DNA from: Burkholderiales bacterium JOSHI_001
Lineage (GTDB): Bacteria; Pseudomonadota; Gammaproteobacteria; Burkholderiales; Burkholderiaceae_C
NCBI GenBank assembly: GCA_000244995.1
Contig: CM001438.1
Coordinates: 4,692,096 to 4,756,095 of the forward strand
Direction of reading: 5' to 3'
DNA: 64,000 nucleotides
Shown here: in pieces, positions 18,501 to 27,321 of the stretch
How positions within the stretch are numbered: position 1 is the stretch's first letter
How the letters are laid out: the number at the start of each line of letters is the position of its first letter
The notes under the pieces: model-generated
What the model saw: only the letters and a program-made list of their open reading frames with translations
Told to the model about the DNA's origin: nothing
The model's database searches: none
Program-made: the position numbers and the translations under genes

Positions 18501-18700
18501 CGCGCCACCTCGGTTTCCAGCTGCGCCGGCGCGGCGCCCGGCAGCGCCGCCGTGACCGTGACCATGGGCAGGTCGATGTCCATGAACTGCTGGATGCGCA
18601 TGGACTGGAAGCCGAACAGGCCCAGCAGCGTGAGCATGGCGAACAGCAGGATCGCCGGAACCGGGTTGCGGATGGAGGCGGCGGAAACGTTCAGCTGCAT
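15566..18700 (-). CDS. RND (HAE1 family) efflux pump inner-membrane subunit
   Basis: This 1044-residue proton-driven exporter of the resistance-nodulation-division superfamily is the AcrB/MdtB-like part of a tripartite pump. It starts with a cytoplasmic N terminus and TM1 (NPVPAILLFAMLTLLGLFGF). It has two large periplasmic loops and the proton-relay motif GILVDDAIVEIENI in TM4. The second half repeats the layout (GMIMLMGIASKNSILLVEYA). The adaptor gene ends 19 bp upstream, so the two form an operon. No outer-membrane channel gene or local repressor is in the window. Substrate cannot be told from sequence; the acidic TM4 pair indicates HAE1 rather than heavy-metal type. Confidence 0.95.
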   Translation of the reverse strand: MQLNVSAASIRNPVPAILLFAMLTLLGLFGFQSMRIQQFMDIDLPMVTVTAALPGAAPAQLETEVARKLENSIASVQGVKHLYTAISDGAVNITVEFRLEKPTQEALDETRDAVQRVRSDLPGDLRDPIIQKVDLAGMPVLTYTVASTRMDDEALSWFVDNQVAKAMLAVRGVGVVARVGGVSREVRVELDPSRLAALGVTAADVSRTLRQVQQEGSGGRMDLGGAEQSVRTLATVASAQELAALEIPVQGNEGARHIRLDQVATVADTVAEVRSAALLNGKPVVGFEITRSRGASEIDVAKGVRAALDKLKTEHPDITVTEAFNFVDPVVENFESSMALLLEGAVLAVIVVWFFLRDWRATFVSAVALPLSIIPTFAAMYWLGFTLNVVTLLSLSLVVGILVDDAIVEIENIMRHLRMGKTPFQAAMEAADEIGLAVIATTFTLIAVFLPTAFMSGMVGKFFVQFGWSAALAVWFSLVVARMLTPMMAAYLLKPSNKPHREPGWMPGYLRLAAWCLKHRLWTLLAATVFSVASCAPLVAGKIAGGFLPPDDLSQTQVYLTLPPGSTFKETLALAKRAGEIVAAHPHVKLVYTAVGGGTAGGDPFAGKAAAEARKATLTLNLTPRHQRQGITKQKVEGELRKALEVLPGVRVQVAFGGSSEKFVLVLAGENGEALAAHARLVEQDLRTLKGIGNVVSTASLQRPELEVRPDNARAADLGVTTAAIADTLRIATAGDFDQALAKLNLSQRQVPVVVRLPDAARQDLAQLERLGVPGRNGVVALGNVATLKVGSGPARIDRYDRLRNVNFEVELNGQPLGEVQAQADALPSLANLPAGIIKTAVGDAEAMQELASGFGLAMATGVACIYIVLVLLFHAWVQPATILVALLLSIPGAILALFVTGTDLTMPAMIGMIMLMGIASKNSILLVEYAVMARREHGLNRWEALLDACHKRARPIVMTTIAMGAGMLPIALGFGTDPSFRSPMAIVVIGGLITSTFLSLLVIPVVYTFVDDFVQFFVRRFGRSPQASPLPGTASPLGPADPH

Positions 18701-18718
18701 GGCGCTTGAAACGCGGCG

Positions 18719-19849
18719 TCAGTTGGACCGGGCCGCGGCAGCGGCCGTGGCGGCTGGCGGGGCATCCACCACCCGCACGGTGTCGCCATCGGCCAGGAAG
18801 CCGGCGCCGGTGGCCACCACGCGCGCTTCGCGTTGCAGCCCGCTGGTGAGCTCCACCCGGTCGCCCACGCGCCGGCCCACGCCCACCTTCACCTGCGCCA
18901 CCTTGTTGTTGGCGCCCACCAGGAACACATAGGCGAATCCATCTCGCAGCAGCACCGCTGTCTGCGGCAGCGTCAGCGCGCTGTCGCGGCCCAGTTCCAG
19001 TTCACCGCGCGCGAACATGCCCGCGCGCGCCGCGCCCGGTGCGGGCAGGTCCACATAGACCAGGCCATTGCGGGTGGCACCGTCCACCGTGGGCGCCACC
19101 ATGCGCACCACACCGCGCACCGGCGCGCCGCCGGCCGGGGTGACGGTGACCGTCTGGCCCGGCTTCACCCGCGCCAGCTCGCTGGCCGCCACCTCGGCGC
19201 GCCACTCCAGGCGTTCCTTGCGAATCAGGCGGAACAGCTCCTGGCCCGGCTGCACCACCGCGCCCACGGTGGCTGCGCGCGCCGAGATGACGCCATCGTC
19301 GCTGGCCAGGATGCGGGTTTGCGCCAGGCGCACGTCGTCGGCCGCCACGCGGGCGCGCAGCGCATCGATGCGCGCCCGCGCGCTCACTTCGGCGGTGATG
19401 GCGCTTTGCAGTTGCTGCGCGCTGACCATGCCGTCGCTGCGCAAGGAACGCGCGCGCTCGGCGTCGGCCTTGGCCTGATCGCCCAGGGCGCGGGCCTCGG
19501 CCAGGCTGGCGCGGGTGGCGTCGGCGTCGGCCTTCAGGGTGTCGGACGCCAGGCGCGCCAACAACTGACCGCGCCTGACCCGGTCGCCCACCGCCGCGTT
19601 CACCTCCACCAGGCGCAAGCCGCCCAACTCAGCCCCCAGAACGGCTTCCTGCCAGGCCGCCACATTGCCATTGGCCGCCAGCAGTTGCGGCCAGTCGGCC
19701 GTGCGCGGGGACACCAGGGACACGCTCAGCGTGGGGCGGGCGGCAGCAGACGCGCCGGGCGACGGAGGGGCAGTTTTGGGATCGGCGGCCAGGGCGGCCA
19801 GCGCAACAGACAGGGCCAGGCAGGCCGTGGGGCGCAAGGGAAAACGCAT
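18719..19849 (-). CDS. RND efflux periplasmic adaptor subunit (membrane fusion protein)
   Basis: This 376-residue adaptor joins the inner-membrane RND pump to an outer-membrane channel. It has a signal peptide (ACLALSVALAALAAD), a split lipoyl domain (AVLGAELGGLRLVEV...VGDRVRRGQLLARL), an alpha-helical hairpin (about residues 100-160) and beta-barrel and membrane-proximal parts ending GFLADGDTVRVVD. ATG 19849 is preceded by AAGG at a normal distance. A GTG six bases further up is less likely. There is no lipobox, so it appears to be a soluble or signal-anchored adaptor. Confidence 0.93.
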   Translation of the reverse strand: MRFPLRPTACLALSVALAALAADPKTAPPSPGASAAARPTLSVSLVSPRTADWPQLLAANGNVAAWQEAVLGAELGGLRLVEVNAAVGDRVRRGQLLARLASDTLKADADATRASLAEARALGDQAKADAERARSLRSDGMVSAQQLQSAITAEVSARARIDALRARVAADDVRLAQTRILASDDGVISARAATVGAVVQPGQELFRLIRKERLEWRAEVAASELARVKPGQTVTVTPAGGAPVRGVVRMVAPTVDGATRNGLVYVDLPAPGAARAGMFARGELELGRDSALTLPQTAVLLRDGFAYVFLVGANNKVAQVKVGVGRRVGDRVELTSGLQREARVVATGAGFLADGDTVRVVDAPPAATAAAAARSN

Positions 19850-19897
19850 GGGCACCTTGGGAGTCCATCGGCCGCGCTCGGCCGCAAGGCGGCCACT

Positions 19898-20923
19898 TTA
19901 GAACAGTTCGACGTCGCCTGCCTTGGACTCGTCGTTCAGTTCGCCCTTGACCACCAGGTCGGCAAAACCACTGACGCGGTTGCGGCCGTTCTTCTTCGCC
20001 CAGTACACGGCCTGGTCGGCACGCTCGAACGCGGCGCTGGGCGAATCGCCGGTGCGCACCTCGGTGAAGCCGACCGACACCGTGATGTGCCCCACCTGCG
20101 GAAAGGCATAGGCCTGCACGGCCTGGCGCAGGCGCTCGAAGGCCTTGATGGCGTCCTCGTCGCCGCCGCAGCGCAACAGCACCACGAACTCTTCACCGCC
20201 GAAGCGGTACAGCAGGTCGTGGAAGCGGAAGCAGGCACGCATCAGGCGCGACATCAGCAGCAACACCTCGTCGCCGATGAGGTGGCCCCAGACGTCGTTC
20301 ACCTGCTTGAAGTGGTCGATGTCGACCACCGCCAGGTAGGGCAGGCGCGCGCGCGCGGGGTCGCGCCGGCGCACGTCCCCGGCCGACGACTGCGGCAGCC
20401 GGGCGGTGCTCTTGTAGAAGCTTTCGTCGAAGGTCTTGCGGTTCAGCAGGCCCGTGAGCGTGTCGCGCTCGCTGTAGTCCAGCACACTTTCGAAGTTGCG
20501 GTACACCCGCAGCATGCTGCTGACCATGCGCATCTCGGCGCTGGACAGCGCCGCGTCGGTGCGCAATTCCACCACCCCGGCCACATCGCGGTCGCCGAAC
20601 AGCGGGAACAGCGTCAGCGCGGGCGCGCCGTCCACGGCCACCACGTCCTGCTGCGCCATGCAGCGCAGGCGCAGCGGCTCGGCGTCCAGCGGCAGCAGTT
20701 CTTCGTAGTCGCCCCAGACGGTGTCGCTGGTGGCCGCCACATCGTCTTCACCCAGCTGGGCGCGCAGCAGCCAGCGGCGGTCGTTGTCGGCACCCACGGC
20801 GCGCAGGATGGTCACCTGGCGCGGCGCCAGCAGGTCGCGCAGCGCACCGGCCAGCGTGGTGTCCAGCAGATCGCGGTCGCGCAGACCGGTCAGCTCGGCG
20901 AGGTGGTCAACAACCTTGGACAT
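19898..20923 (-). CDS. GAF-like/GGDEF diguanylate cyclase
   Basis: This 341-residue cytosolic protein probably makes cyclic di-GMP from two GTP. The N-terminal 150 residues look like a GAF sensor (PLFGDRDVAGVVELR). The cyclase domain starts at DTLTGLLNRKTF. It contains the active-site loop RFGGEEF and, at the right distance before it, the inhibitory-site Arg-x-x-Asp (RFHD), so product inhibition is expected. It follows chpA by 66 bp in the same direction. TAACAT lies nine bases upstream of its ATG, so it may also have its own leaderless promoter. A link to pilus control is inferred from position. Confidence 0.92.
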   Translation of the reverse strand: MSKVVDHLAELTGLRDRDLLDTTLAGALRDLLAPRQVTILRAVGADNDRRWLLRAQLGEDDVAATSDTVWGDYEELLPLDAEPLRLRCMAQQDVVAVDGAPALTLFPLFGDRDVAGVVELRTDAALSSAEMRMVSSMLRVYRNFESVLDYSERDTLTGLLNRKTFDESFYKSTARLPQSSAGDVRRRDPARARLPYLAVVDIDHFKQVNDVWGHLIGDEVLLLMSRLMRACFRFHDLLYRFGGEEFVVLLRCGGDEDAIKAFERLRQAVQAYAFPQVGHITVSVGFTEVRTGDSPSAAFERADQAVYWAKKNGRNRVSGFADLVVKGELNDESKAGDVELF

Positions 20924-20932
20924 GGGCCGCAG

Positions 20933-20938
20933 ATGTTA
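20933..20938 (-). promoter_or_regulatory. -10-like TAACAT nine bases before the GGDEF gene
   Basis: TAACAT followed by nine bases and ATG 20923 on the minus strand. It would allow the diguanylate cyclase to be expressed apart from chpA. Confidence 0.3.
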
Positions 20939-20989
20939 CCTGCCGCCCGCCGCATGCGCGGGCCCGGCCCGTGCCGGTGGCCGGGTTTC

Positions 20990-23900
20990 TCATGCGGACA
21001 CCGGCGCGCGCGCGTACTGGGCCACCAGCGCCAGCAGTTCCTCTTCCGAGTAGGGCTTGCCGAGGTAGTGGTTGGCGCCCAGTTCGGTGGCGTGGTCGCG
21101 GTGCTTCTGGGCAATGCGCGAGGTGATCATCACCACCGGCAGGCTGTTCAACTGGGCGTCGGCACGGATGTTGCGCAGCAGGTCGAAGCCGTCCATGCGC
21201 GGCATCTCGATGTCCGACAGCACCACCGCGGGCCGCTCTTCGGCCAGGCGCTCCAGGCCTTCCAGCCCGTCCTTGGCCAGTTCCACCCGATAACCTTCGC
21301 GGGTGAGCAGGCGCTGGGTGACGCGGCGCACGGTGAGCGAATCGTCCACCACCAGCACCAGCGGCGCGGCGGGCGCGGCAGGCTTCAGCACTTGCACCTG
21401 CGTCGGCTGCGGCGCAGCCAGGGCGTCGCGGGTGCGGGCCCAGGCGGCTTCGCCGTACAGCGTGGCCAGGGCCACCGGGTTGTAGATCAGCGCCGGGGCG
21501 CCCGAAGGCAGCAGCGTCATGCCGGCCAGGCCGGGCAGGCGCGCCAGCTGTGGGCCCAGGTTCTTCACCACCACTTCCTGGTTGGCCACCACTTCGTCCA
21601 CGTGCAGCGCAATGCGCTGGGCCGCGCTGCGCATGATCAGCACATTGCTGTTGCGGCCGCTGGCGTGGCCGCGCGGGCTGTTGTGCAGCAGCGCACCCAG
21701 CCAGAAGAAGGGCAGCGGCTGGCCGTCGTGCACCAGAGCGTTGCTGCGGTAGGCCTGTTCCAGTTCCGCCGCGGGCGTGCGACGCACCAGTTCCACCAGG
21801 GTGGACGGCAGCGCCACGGTGACCTCGCCCACGCGCACCATCACCACCTGCGTCACCGCGGTGGTCAATGGCAGCACCAGGCGGAAGCTGGTGCCTTTGC
21901 CAGCGGCCGTGGCCGTGATGATGCGCCCGCCCATGGCGTTGACTTCCGAGCGCACCACGTCCATGCCCACGCCGCGGCCGGACAGTTCGGTGATGGTTTC
22001 GGCGGTGGTGAAGCCGGGGGTGAAGATCAGGTTGGCCAGTTCGGCCTCGCCCGGCTGGGCGTTGGCCGGCAGCAGGCCTTGCGCCACCGCCTTGGCCTGG
22101 ATGCGGGCCATGTCCAGGCCGGCGCCGTCGTCGCGGAATTCCACCCCGACTTCGTTGCCTTCCTGGCTGAGCACGATGGTGATGCTGCCGACGGGGTCCT
22201 TGCCGGCGGCGCTGCGCGCCTCAGGGCTTTCAATGCCATGGGTCACGCAGTTGCGCAGCAGGTGCTCGAAGGCACCGGTCATGCGGTCCAGCACGCCACG
22301 GTCCATTTCGATGGCCCCGCCCACGATGTCCAGCCGCACCTGCTTGCCGGTTTCCTTGGCGGCCTGCCGCACCACGCGGTAAAGGCGTTCGCTCTGGCCT
22401 TCAAATTCGACCATGCGGGTGCGCAGCAGGTCGTCCTGCAGGTCGCGCGTCAGCCGCGCCTGGGCGGCCAGTTCGTCTTCGGCCGACTGCAGGGTGCGCT
22501 GCAGACCGCGCTGCACGGTGGCCACGTCGTTCACCGACTCGGCCATCATGCGCGTGAGCTCCTGGAAGCGCGTGAAGCGGTCCATCTCCAGCGGGTCGAA
22601 GGCCTGCGAAGCGGCCTTGGCGGCTTCGATGCGGGTGCTGATCTGGGTTTCGGCCTGCAGTTCGATGTCGCGCAGGTGGCGGCGCAGGCGCTCCAGGTTC
22701 TCGGTCAGGTCGCCCAGCGCCCCCTTCATCTGGCCCACATCGGAGTCGATGCGCGCGCGGGTGATGCTGACCTCGCCCGCGTGGCTGACCAGGCGGTCCA
22801 GCAACGGCGCGCGCACACGCACCGCGGCCTGGCTGGCGCTGGCGCTGCGGGCGGCTTCGGCCTGCGGCGCCACGGCGGACAGGGACAGGCTGGCCCAGTC
22901 GATGCTGCCGGCGGTGTGGGGGGCGGCCGGGGTTTCGGCCACGGGCGCCACGGCCGGGGCCTCGTCGGCCAGCGGCATGGGCAGCGATTCGTCCACCACA
23001 TGCAGCGCCGCCGGCGTGGATGGCAGCGCGTCCAGTGGTGCGGGTGCGGACACCAGCGGCTCGCCGCGGCGCAGGGCGTCGAAAGCGGCGTCGATGGCGT
23101 CCACCCGGCCCAGCAGCGGGGCCACGGCGGTGTCGTCCAGCGCCCCGCGGGCCAGCGTGTGCTCGATGGCCGTTTCCAGCCGGTGCGCCATTTCGCCCAG
23201 GCGCATGGCGCCGGCCAGGCGGGCCCCACCCTTGAGCGTGTGCAGGGTGCGCATGCAGGCGCTGGCGGCGCCGGCATCGCCCGGGCGGCGAGCCCAGTCG
23301 CGCATGCGCTGCTGCAGTTGCGGCAGCAGTTCCAGCGCCTCTTCCTCGAAGATGGGGAACAGGTCGGCGTCCAGCGCGTCCTCGACGTCGATGTCGTCGG
23401 CGTCGTCCAGTGCGTCGGCGCGCGCCAGGGTGCCACCACCGGCCACCGCCGGCAGGTCGGCCAGCGAATGCAGCTGGGTCTGGCCCAGTTCGCTGAACTC
23501 GGCCATGGCCAGGCCACCCAATTGGGTGGCGAAGGCCGTGTTCGGCTCTTCCGCTTCGGGTTGGGCGGCGGCTTCGGCGGGTGCCAGCGCTTCGGGTTCG
23601 GGTTCGACAGGGGCCGGCTCCGCCACCTCGGCCACCGGCAGGGGCAGGGGCGAAGGCGTCGGCGCAGCCAGGTCCTCGGGCAGGGCGTCCAGGCGCGTGG
23701 GCAGTTCGTCCGGTGCGGCCTGCAGGGCCAGGGCGGCATGCAGGTGCTCGTGGTCGGACAGGCGCTGCAACAGCAGCGGGTCGGCGTCGCGCAGGAAGCC
23801 GGCGGCGAACTGGTGCAGCAGGCGGCGAATTTCTTCGGCCGCGTCGTTGAACAACTGTGCCTCGTCGGGCGTGCCGCTGCCATGCTCGTGCGAGCGCATC

Positions 23901-26900
23901 AGCGCGTGTTCAAAGAAGCGCGCCAGTTGCGACAGGTCGGCAAAGCCCACGGTGGCCGAATTGCCGGCCAGTGAATGGGCCAGCGCCACCGCGGTTTCGC
24001 CCACCGGGCGCTGCAGTTCATGGCCCCACTCGGCCACCTCGGTGGCCAGGCGGCGCGACTGCTCGTCGGCCTCGTTCAGGTAGATGTTGAACAGCGGGAT
24101 GCTGATGCGCAGCGGCCCGATGACCTTCACCTGTTCTTCTTCGGCCGCGGCCTGCGCCAGGTCGGCTTCCGGCCCGGCCTCGGCCAGGTCGGTGGCATCC
24201 AGCAGCGTGACGTGCGGCTCGGGCACCGGCTCGGGCCAGTCCGTGGGCGCGGACGCCAAGGCCGCCACAGCCGGCGCCGGCGCTTCTTCCGGCTGGGCCG
24301 TCGCCAGGTCGGGCAAGGCTGCGGGCAGCTCGGGCAGGCTCAGGTCCAGGTCGGGCGCCGCGGCCTGCGAGGGCTCGGCCGTTTCGCCGTCCAGCAGCAG
24401 GTCCACCGCGTCGTCCGGCGTTTCGGAAGGGCGACCGGCCGGGGCCAGCGGCTGGATCATCGGCGCCACGGGTTCGGCGTCCAGCGCGGTCAGGTCGATC
24501 GCGAAATCCACAGGTGCCAGCGTGGTCTGGGTCAGCTGGGGCTGCAGCGCCGGCGGCGGCGCCGCGTCCGGCCCGGGCAGGCTCAGGTCCAGGTCGGCGG
24601 CGCTGGGCAGGTCGGGAATGCGCAGGGCCAGCTCGCCCAGGGCCGACGCGGGGGCGGCGTCGGGCGGCTCGGGCGCGGCAGGCGCCGGGTGCGGCAGCAC
24701 CAGGGTGCGTTCCGGCGCGGTGTCCTTGGCGGCTTCGGCGGCCACCGAAGCGGCCGGCTCGGCCAGCGGCCCCACCGGCAGGCGGCGGCGTTCCTGGCGC
24801 AGCGCATCGGCCGGCACGCTGACGTGCTGGGGCGCAAAGCCGGCCACGTTGCCGGCGGCAATGGCGTCCACCCAGCGGGCGAAGTAGTCCACCGCCTCGC
24901 CGGAGAAGCCCAGCAGGTCGCCATCGGCCGGCGCGTTGTCGGCCAGGCGGGCGTTGTAGAGCTGCTCGCAGGACCAGGCGGCTTCACCGAAATCGGCCAG
25001 GCCCACCATGCGCGAGCTGCCCTTCAGGGTGTGGAAGGCGCGGCGCACCGTGGTGGCCTCGCCGCTGTCGTCGGGCTGGCGGGCCAGCTGGGCCAGCGCG
25101 TCGCGCGCGGTCTGCACCACCTCGCGCGCTTCCTCCAGGAAGATGTCGCGCATCTCGGCGTCGTCTTCCAGTCCGCTGGCCACCACCGCAGGGGCGGGCG
25201 CGGGCGGCAGCGGCGCGGGGGCCGACGGCGCGCCGTCCAGCCCGCCCGACACCGAGGCCAGGAAATCGGCCATCGAGTGCGCGGTGTCGTTGAAGGCCTT
25301 TTCCAGGCTGATGGTGTCGTCGGCCTTGGCGATGGCGGCGCTGGCCTGGGCGGCGCGGGTGGCCAGCACCGGCTGGTTGGCCACCGTGGCTTCGCGCGCC
25401 AGGCTGTCCAGCTCCATCGTGAGGGTGATGCGGTCGGTGGCGGGCTGGGCGGCGTGGGCGGCCACGGCCTGCACCTTCTCCGCCAGCTGGGGCTCGATGG
25501 TGGTGGCTTCCAGCGTGCCGAAGGTGGAATGGCGGTGGGTGCGGCCCATCACCGCGTTCAGGTTGCCGGTGGCCGCGTCGAAGCTGAACAGCGACTTGGC
25601 CATCTGCGGCTGCACGCTGAGCATGTCGATCAGGAAGCTCAAGGCGCCCAGGTTGTCGGCCAGGCGCTCGAAGGTGCCGGCGGCCTGCGCGCGCTGGGGG
25701 TCCACCTCGGTCTGGGCCAGTGCGTCCACGTCGTCGCGCATGCGCACCACGGCCTGGCTGGCGGCGTCCATGCCCAGCACCGACAGCACGCCGCGCATCG
25801 ACGACAGCTGGCCGGGCACCGGGATCAGCACCTCGCGCTGCGCCGGGTTGCGGAAGTACTGGTCGATCTGCTTTTCCACGTCCGACAGCGACGCGCGCAG
25901 CTCCTGCACCACGCTGCCCATGGTCTGGCGGTCGGACACGCGCCGGTACAGCTCTTCCTGCCAGGGCTCCAGCGGGCCGGCCGATCGGCCTTGGCGCACG
26001 CTGTCCACGCGCTGCGCCAGGCGCTGGATGCGCCCGGACAGCTCGGGGTGGTCCAGTTCGCCGTCTTCCAGCGACGCGTCCAGGTACAGCAGGCCGGTGG
26101 CCACCTCCATGGCCAGTTCGGCCGGCGGGGCGCCGTTGCCCGCCACGGTCTGCGCCGCAGCGTTGGTGAGGGCGTGGCCCAGCAGTTCACCCTGCGGGTA
26201 CAGCTTGGTGAGCGATTCGCCCACCAGCGCGAACTGTTCGTTCAGGTTGGGCAGGCGGTGCAGGTCGCCGCCGGCCACGCCCGACCACACGTCCTTGGCG
26301 CCGGCCACGCGCTTTCTCGCCTGTGCCAGCACGGCGGGGTCGAAGCGGCCCAGGGGGCTGCTTTCATAGTCCACCGGCGCCTGCGGCGCCACCTGGTAGG
26401 CGTCGCGCACCGCACGCAGCAAGGGCCCGGCGGCCTGCGCCGGCTTGGCCGAGGCGTGGGCGCAGAAGAACATCAGGTCCTGCGCCAGGCGGTCCGGCGG
26501 GTCGGCCTGGGCGCCGGCACGCACCTGCGCCAGCAGACGGGACGCCACGCGCTTGCCGTAGAGATCGGGTTTCAACAGGCCGTCGGACTGGGCTTCGTAG
26601 AAAGCCCCGGCCAGGGCCCAGAAGGTGCGCAGCCGGCCGGCCGAGCCGGCGGCCAGGCCGGCGCACAGCGCGCTCATGCGCGTGGTGGCCTGGGGGGCCA
26701 GGCCCCGCATCAGCGCCAGCATTTCGGCTTCCACCAGCGCGCCGGTGGCTTCGTTGGCCGGCAGCGGGGCCGCAGGGTCCAGGCCGGCGCTGGCGGGCAG
26801 CTCGCGCCACTGCCAGTCCAGCGGCCACAGGTCGGCCGGGTGCACGCGGGCGGCGCCCGCCAGTTCCTGCAAGGCGCGGTACTGCGGGAACATGGCCAGC

Positions 26901-27289
26901 GGCGTGACCGCCTTGCCGGCCAGCATGCGGCCCAGGTAGTCCAGCAGGGCGAAAGAAGCCCGCTCGATGGCGGCCACCGCGGCCGGGGTCATCAGCTTGG
27001 GCTTGGCGCCCATGCGAGTAATGGCGGCTTCGGCCGCGCGCAGCATCTGCGACGCGGTGGACAGGCCCACCAGCTCCAGCGCACCGGCGCCCTGGTGCAC
27101 CAGGTTGCGCGCCTGGCGCAGGATGGCCGGGTCCACCACGTCGGTGTCCGACCCGGCGTGGGATTCGGCTTCCTTCAGGTGGCGGCGCAACGCCTTGTGC
27201 GCGGTTTCCAGCGAGCGGCGCAGTTCGTCGCTGACCCAGGCCAGCGTGCTCAGGTCGCCGGAGGCATCGATGTCGCGGTTGGCGGCCAT
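20990..27289 (-). CDS. chpA: ChpA/PilL-type hybrid chemosensory histidine kinase of type IV pili
   Basis: This 2099-residue CheA-like kinase belongs to the Pil-Chp pathway that controls twitching. Hpt-like modules are seen at about residue 65 (LVHQGAGALELVG), 496 (QLSSMRGVLSVLG, Ser in place of His), 752 (FHTLKGSSRMVGL), 1104 (AHSLAGNSATVGF) and 1348 (LHTLKGGARLAG). Long Ala/Pro/Glu linkers separate them. Next come a CheA dimerisation segment, a HATPase (HLLRNCVTHGIE, DDGAGLDM, GRGVGMDVVRSEV), a CheW-like domain and a C-terminal receiver with phospho-Asp near 2025 (LSDIEMPRMDG). It follows pilJ. Two or three intact Hpt sites suggest phosphate can branch to PilG, PilH and its own receiver. Confidence 0.94.
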   Translation of the reverse strand: MAANRDIDASGDLSTLAWVSDELRRSLETAHKALRRHLKEAESHAGSDTDVVDPAILRQARNLVHQGAGALELVGLSTASQMLRAAEAAITRMGAKPKLMTPAAVAAIERASFALLDYLGRMLAGKAVTPLAMFPQYRALQELAGAARVHPADLWPLDWQWRELPASAGLDPAAPLPANEATGALVEAEMLALMRGLAPQATTRMSALCAGLAAGSAGRLRTFWALAGAFYEAQSDGLLKPDLYGKRVASRLLAQVRAGAQADPPDRLAQDLMFFCAHASAKPAQAAGPLLRAVRDAYQVAPQAPVDYESSPLGRFDPAVLAQARKRVAGAKDVWSGVAGGDLHRLPNLNEQFALVGESLTKLYPQGELLGHALTNAAAQTVAGNGAPPAELAMEVATGLLYLDASLEDGELDHPELSGRIQRLAQRVDSVRQGRSAGPLEPWQEELYRRVSDRQTMGSVVQELRASLSDVEKQIDQYFRNPAQREVLIPVPGQLSSMRGVLSVLGMDAASQAVVRMRDDVDALAQTEVDPQRAQAAGTFERLADNLGALSFLIDMLSVQPQMAKSLFSFDAATGNLNAVMGRTHRHSTFGTLEATTIEPQLAEKVQAVAAHAAQPATDRITLTMELDSLAREATVANQPVLATRAAQASAAIAKADDTISLEKAFNDTAHSMADFLASVSGGLDGAPSAPAPLPPAPAPAVVASGLEDDAEMRDIFLEEAREVVQTARDALAQLARQPDDSGEATTVRRAFHTLKGSSRMVGLADFGEAAWSCEQLYNARLADNAPADGDLLGFSGEAVDYFARWVDAIAAGNVAGFAPQHVSVPADALRQERRRLPVGPLAEPAASVAAEAAKDTAPERTLVLPHPAPAAPEPPDAAPASALGELALRIPDLPSAADLDLSLPGPDAAPPPALQPQLTQTTLAPVDFAIDLTALDAEPVAPMIQPLAPAGRPSETPDDAVDLLLDGETAEPSQAAAPDLDLSLPELPAALPDLATAQPEEAPAPAVAALASAPTDWPEPVPEPHVTLLDATDLAEAGPEADLAQAAAEEEQVKVIGPLRISIPLFNIYLNEADEQSRRLATEVAEWGHELQRPVGETAVALAHSLAGNSATVGFADLSQLARFFEHALMRSHEHGSGTPDEAQLFNDAAEEIRRLLHQFAAGFLRDADPLLLQRLSDHEHLHAALALQAAPDELPTRLDALPEDLAAPTPSPLPLPVAEVAEPAPVEPEPEALAPAEAAAQPEAEEPNTAFATQLGGLAMAEFSELGQTQLHSLADLPAVAGGGTLARADALDDADDIDVEDALDADLFPIFEEEALELLPQLQQRMRDWARRPGDAGAASACMRTLHTLKGGARLAGAMRLGEMAHRLETAIEHTLARGALDDTAVAPLLGRVDAIDAAFDALRRGEPLVSAPAPLDALPSTPAALHVVDESLPMPLADEAPAVAPVAETPAAPHTAGSIDWASLSLSAVAPQAEAARSASASQAAVRVRAPLLDRLVSHAGEVSITRARIDSDVGQMKGALGDLTENLERLRRHLRDIELQAETQISTRIEAAKAASQAFDPLEMDRFTRFQELTRMMAESVNDVATVQRGLQRTLQSAEDELAAQARLTRDLQDDLLRTRMVEFEGQSERLYRVVRQAAKETGKQVRLDIVGGAIEMDRGVLDRMTGAFEHLLRNCVTHGIESPEARSAAGKDPVGSITIVLSQEGNEVGVEFRDDGAGLDMARIQAKAVAQGLLPANAQPGEAELANLIFTPGFTTAETITELSGRGVGMDVVRSEVNAMGGRIITATAAGKGTSFRLVLPLTTAVTQVVMVRVGEVTVALPSTLVELVRRTPAAELEQAYRSNALVHDGQPLPFFWLGALLHNSPRGHASGRNSNVLIMRSAAQRIALHVDEVVANQEVVVKNLGPQLARLPGLAGMTLLPSGAPALIYNPVALATLYGEAAWARTRDALAAPQPTQVQVLKPAAPAAPLVLVVDDSLTVRRVTQRLLTREGYRVELAKDGLEGLERLAEERPAVVLSDIEMPRMDGFDLLRNIRADAQLNSLPVVMITSRIAQKHRDHATELGANHYLGKPYSEEELLALVAQYARAPVSA

Positions 27290-27321
27290 GTCGGTTCGGT
27301 GTGGGGCTTCAGGCCGGTGGG

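Noticed and set aside
15227-18709. Plus-strand open frame of 1160 codons opposite the RND pump
   Set aside because: Shadow of the RND coding sequence; biased composition and no ribosome-binding site.
18833-23974. Plus-strand open frame of 1713 codons opposite the RND adaptor, GGDEF and chpA genes
   Set aside because: It is antisense to well-supported genes and its translation is His/Gln/Arg/Gly-rich without domains, as expected for a stop-poor antisense frame in GC-rich DNA.
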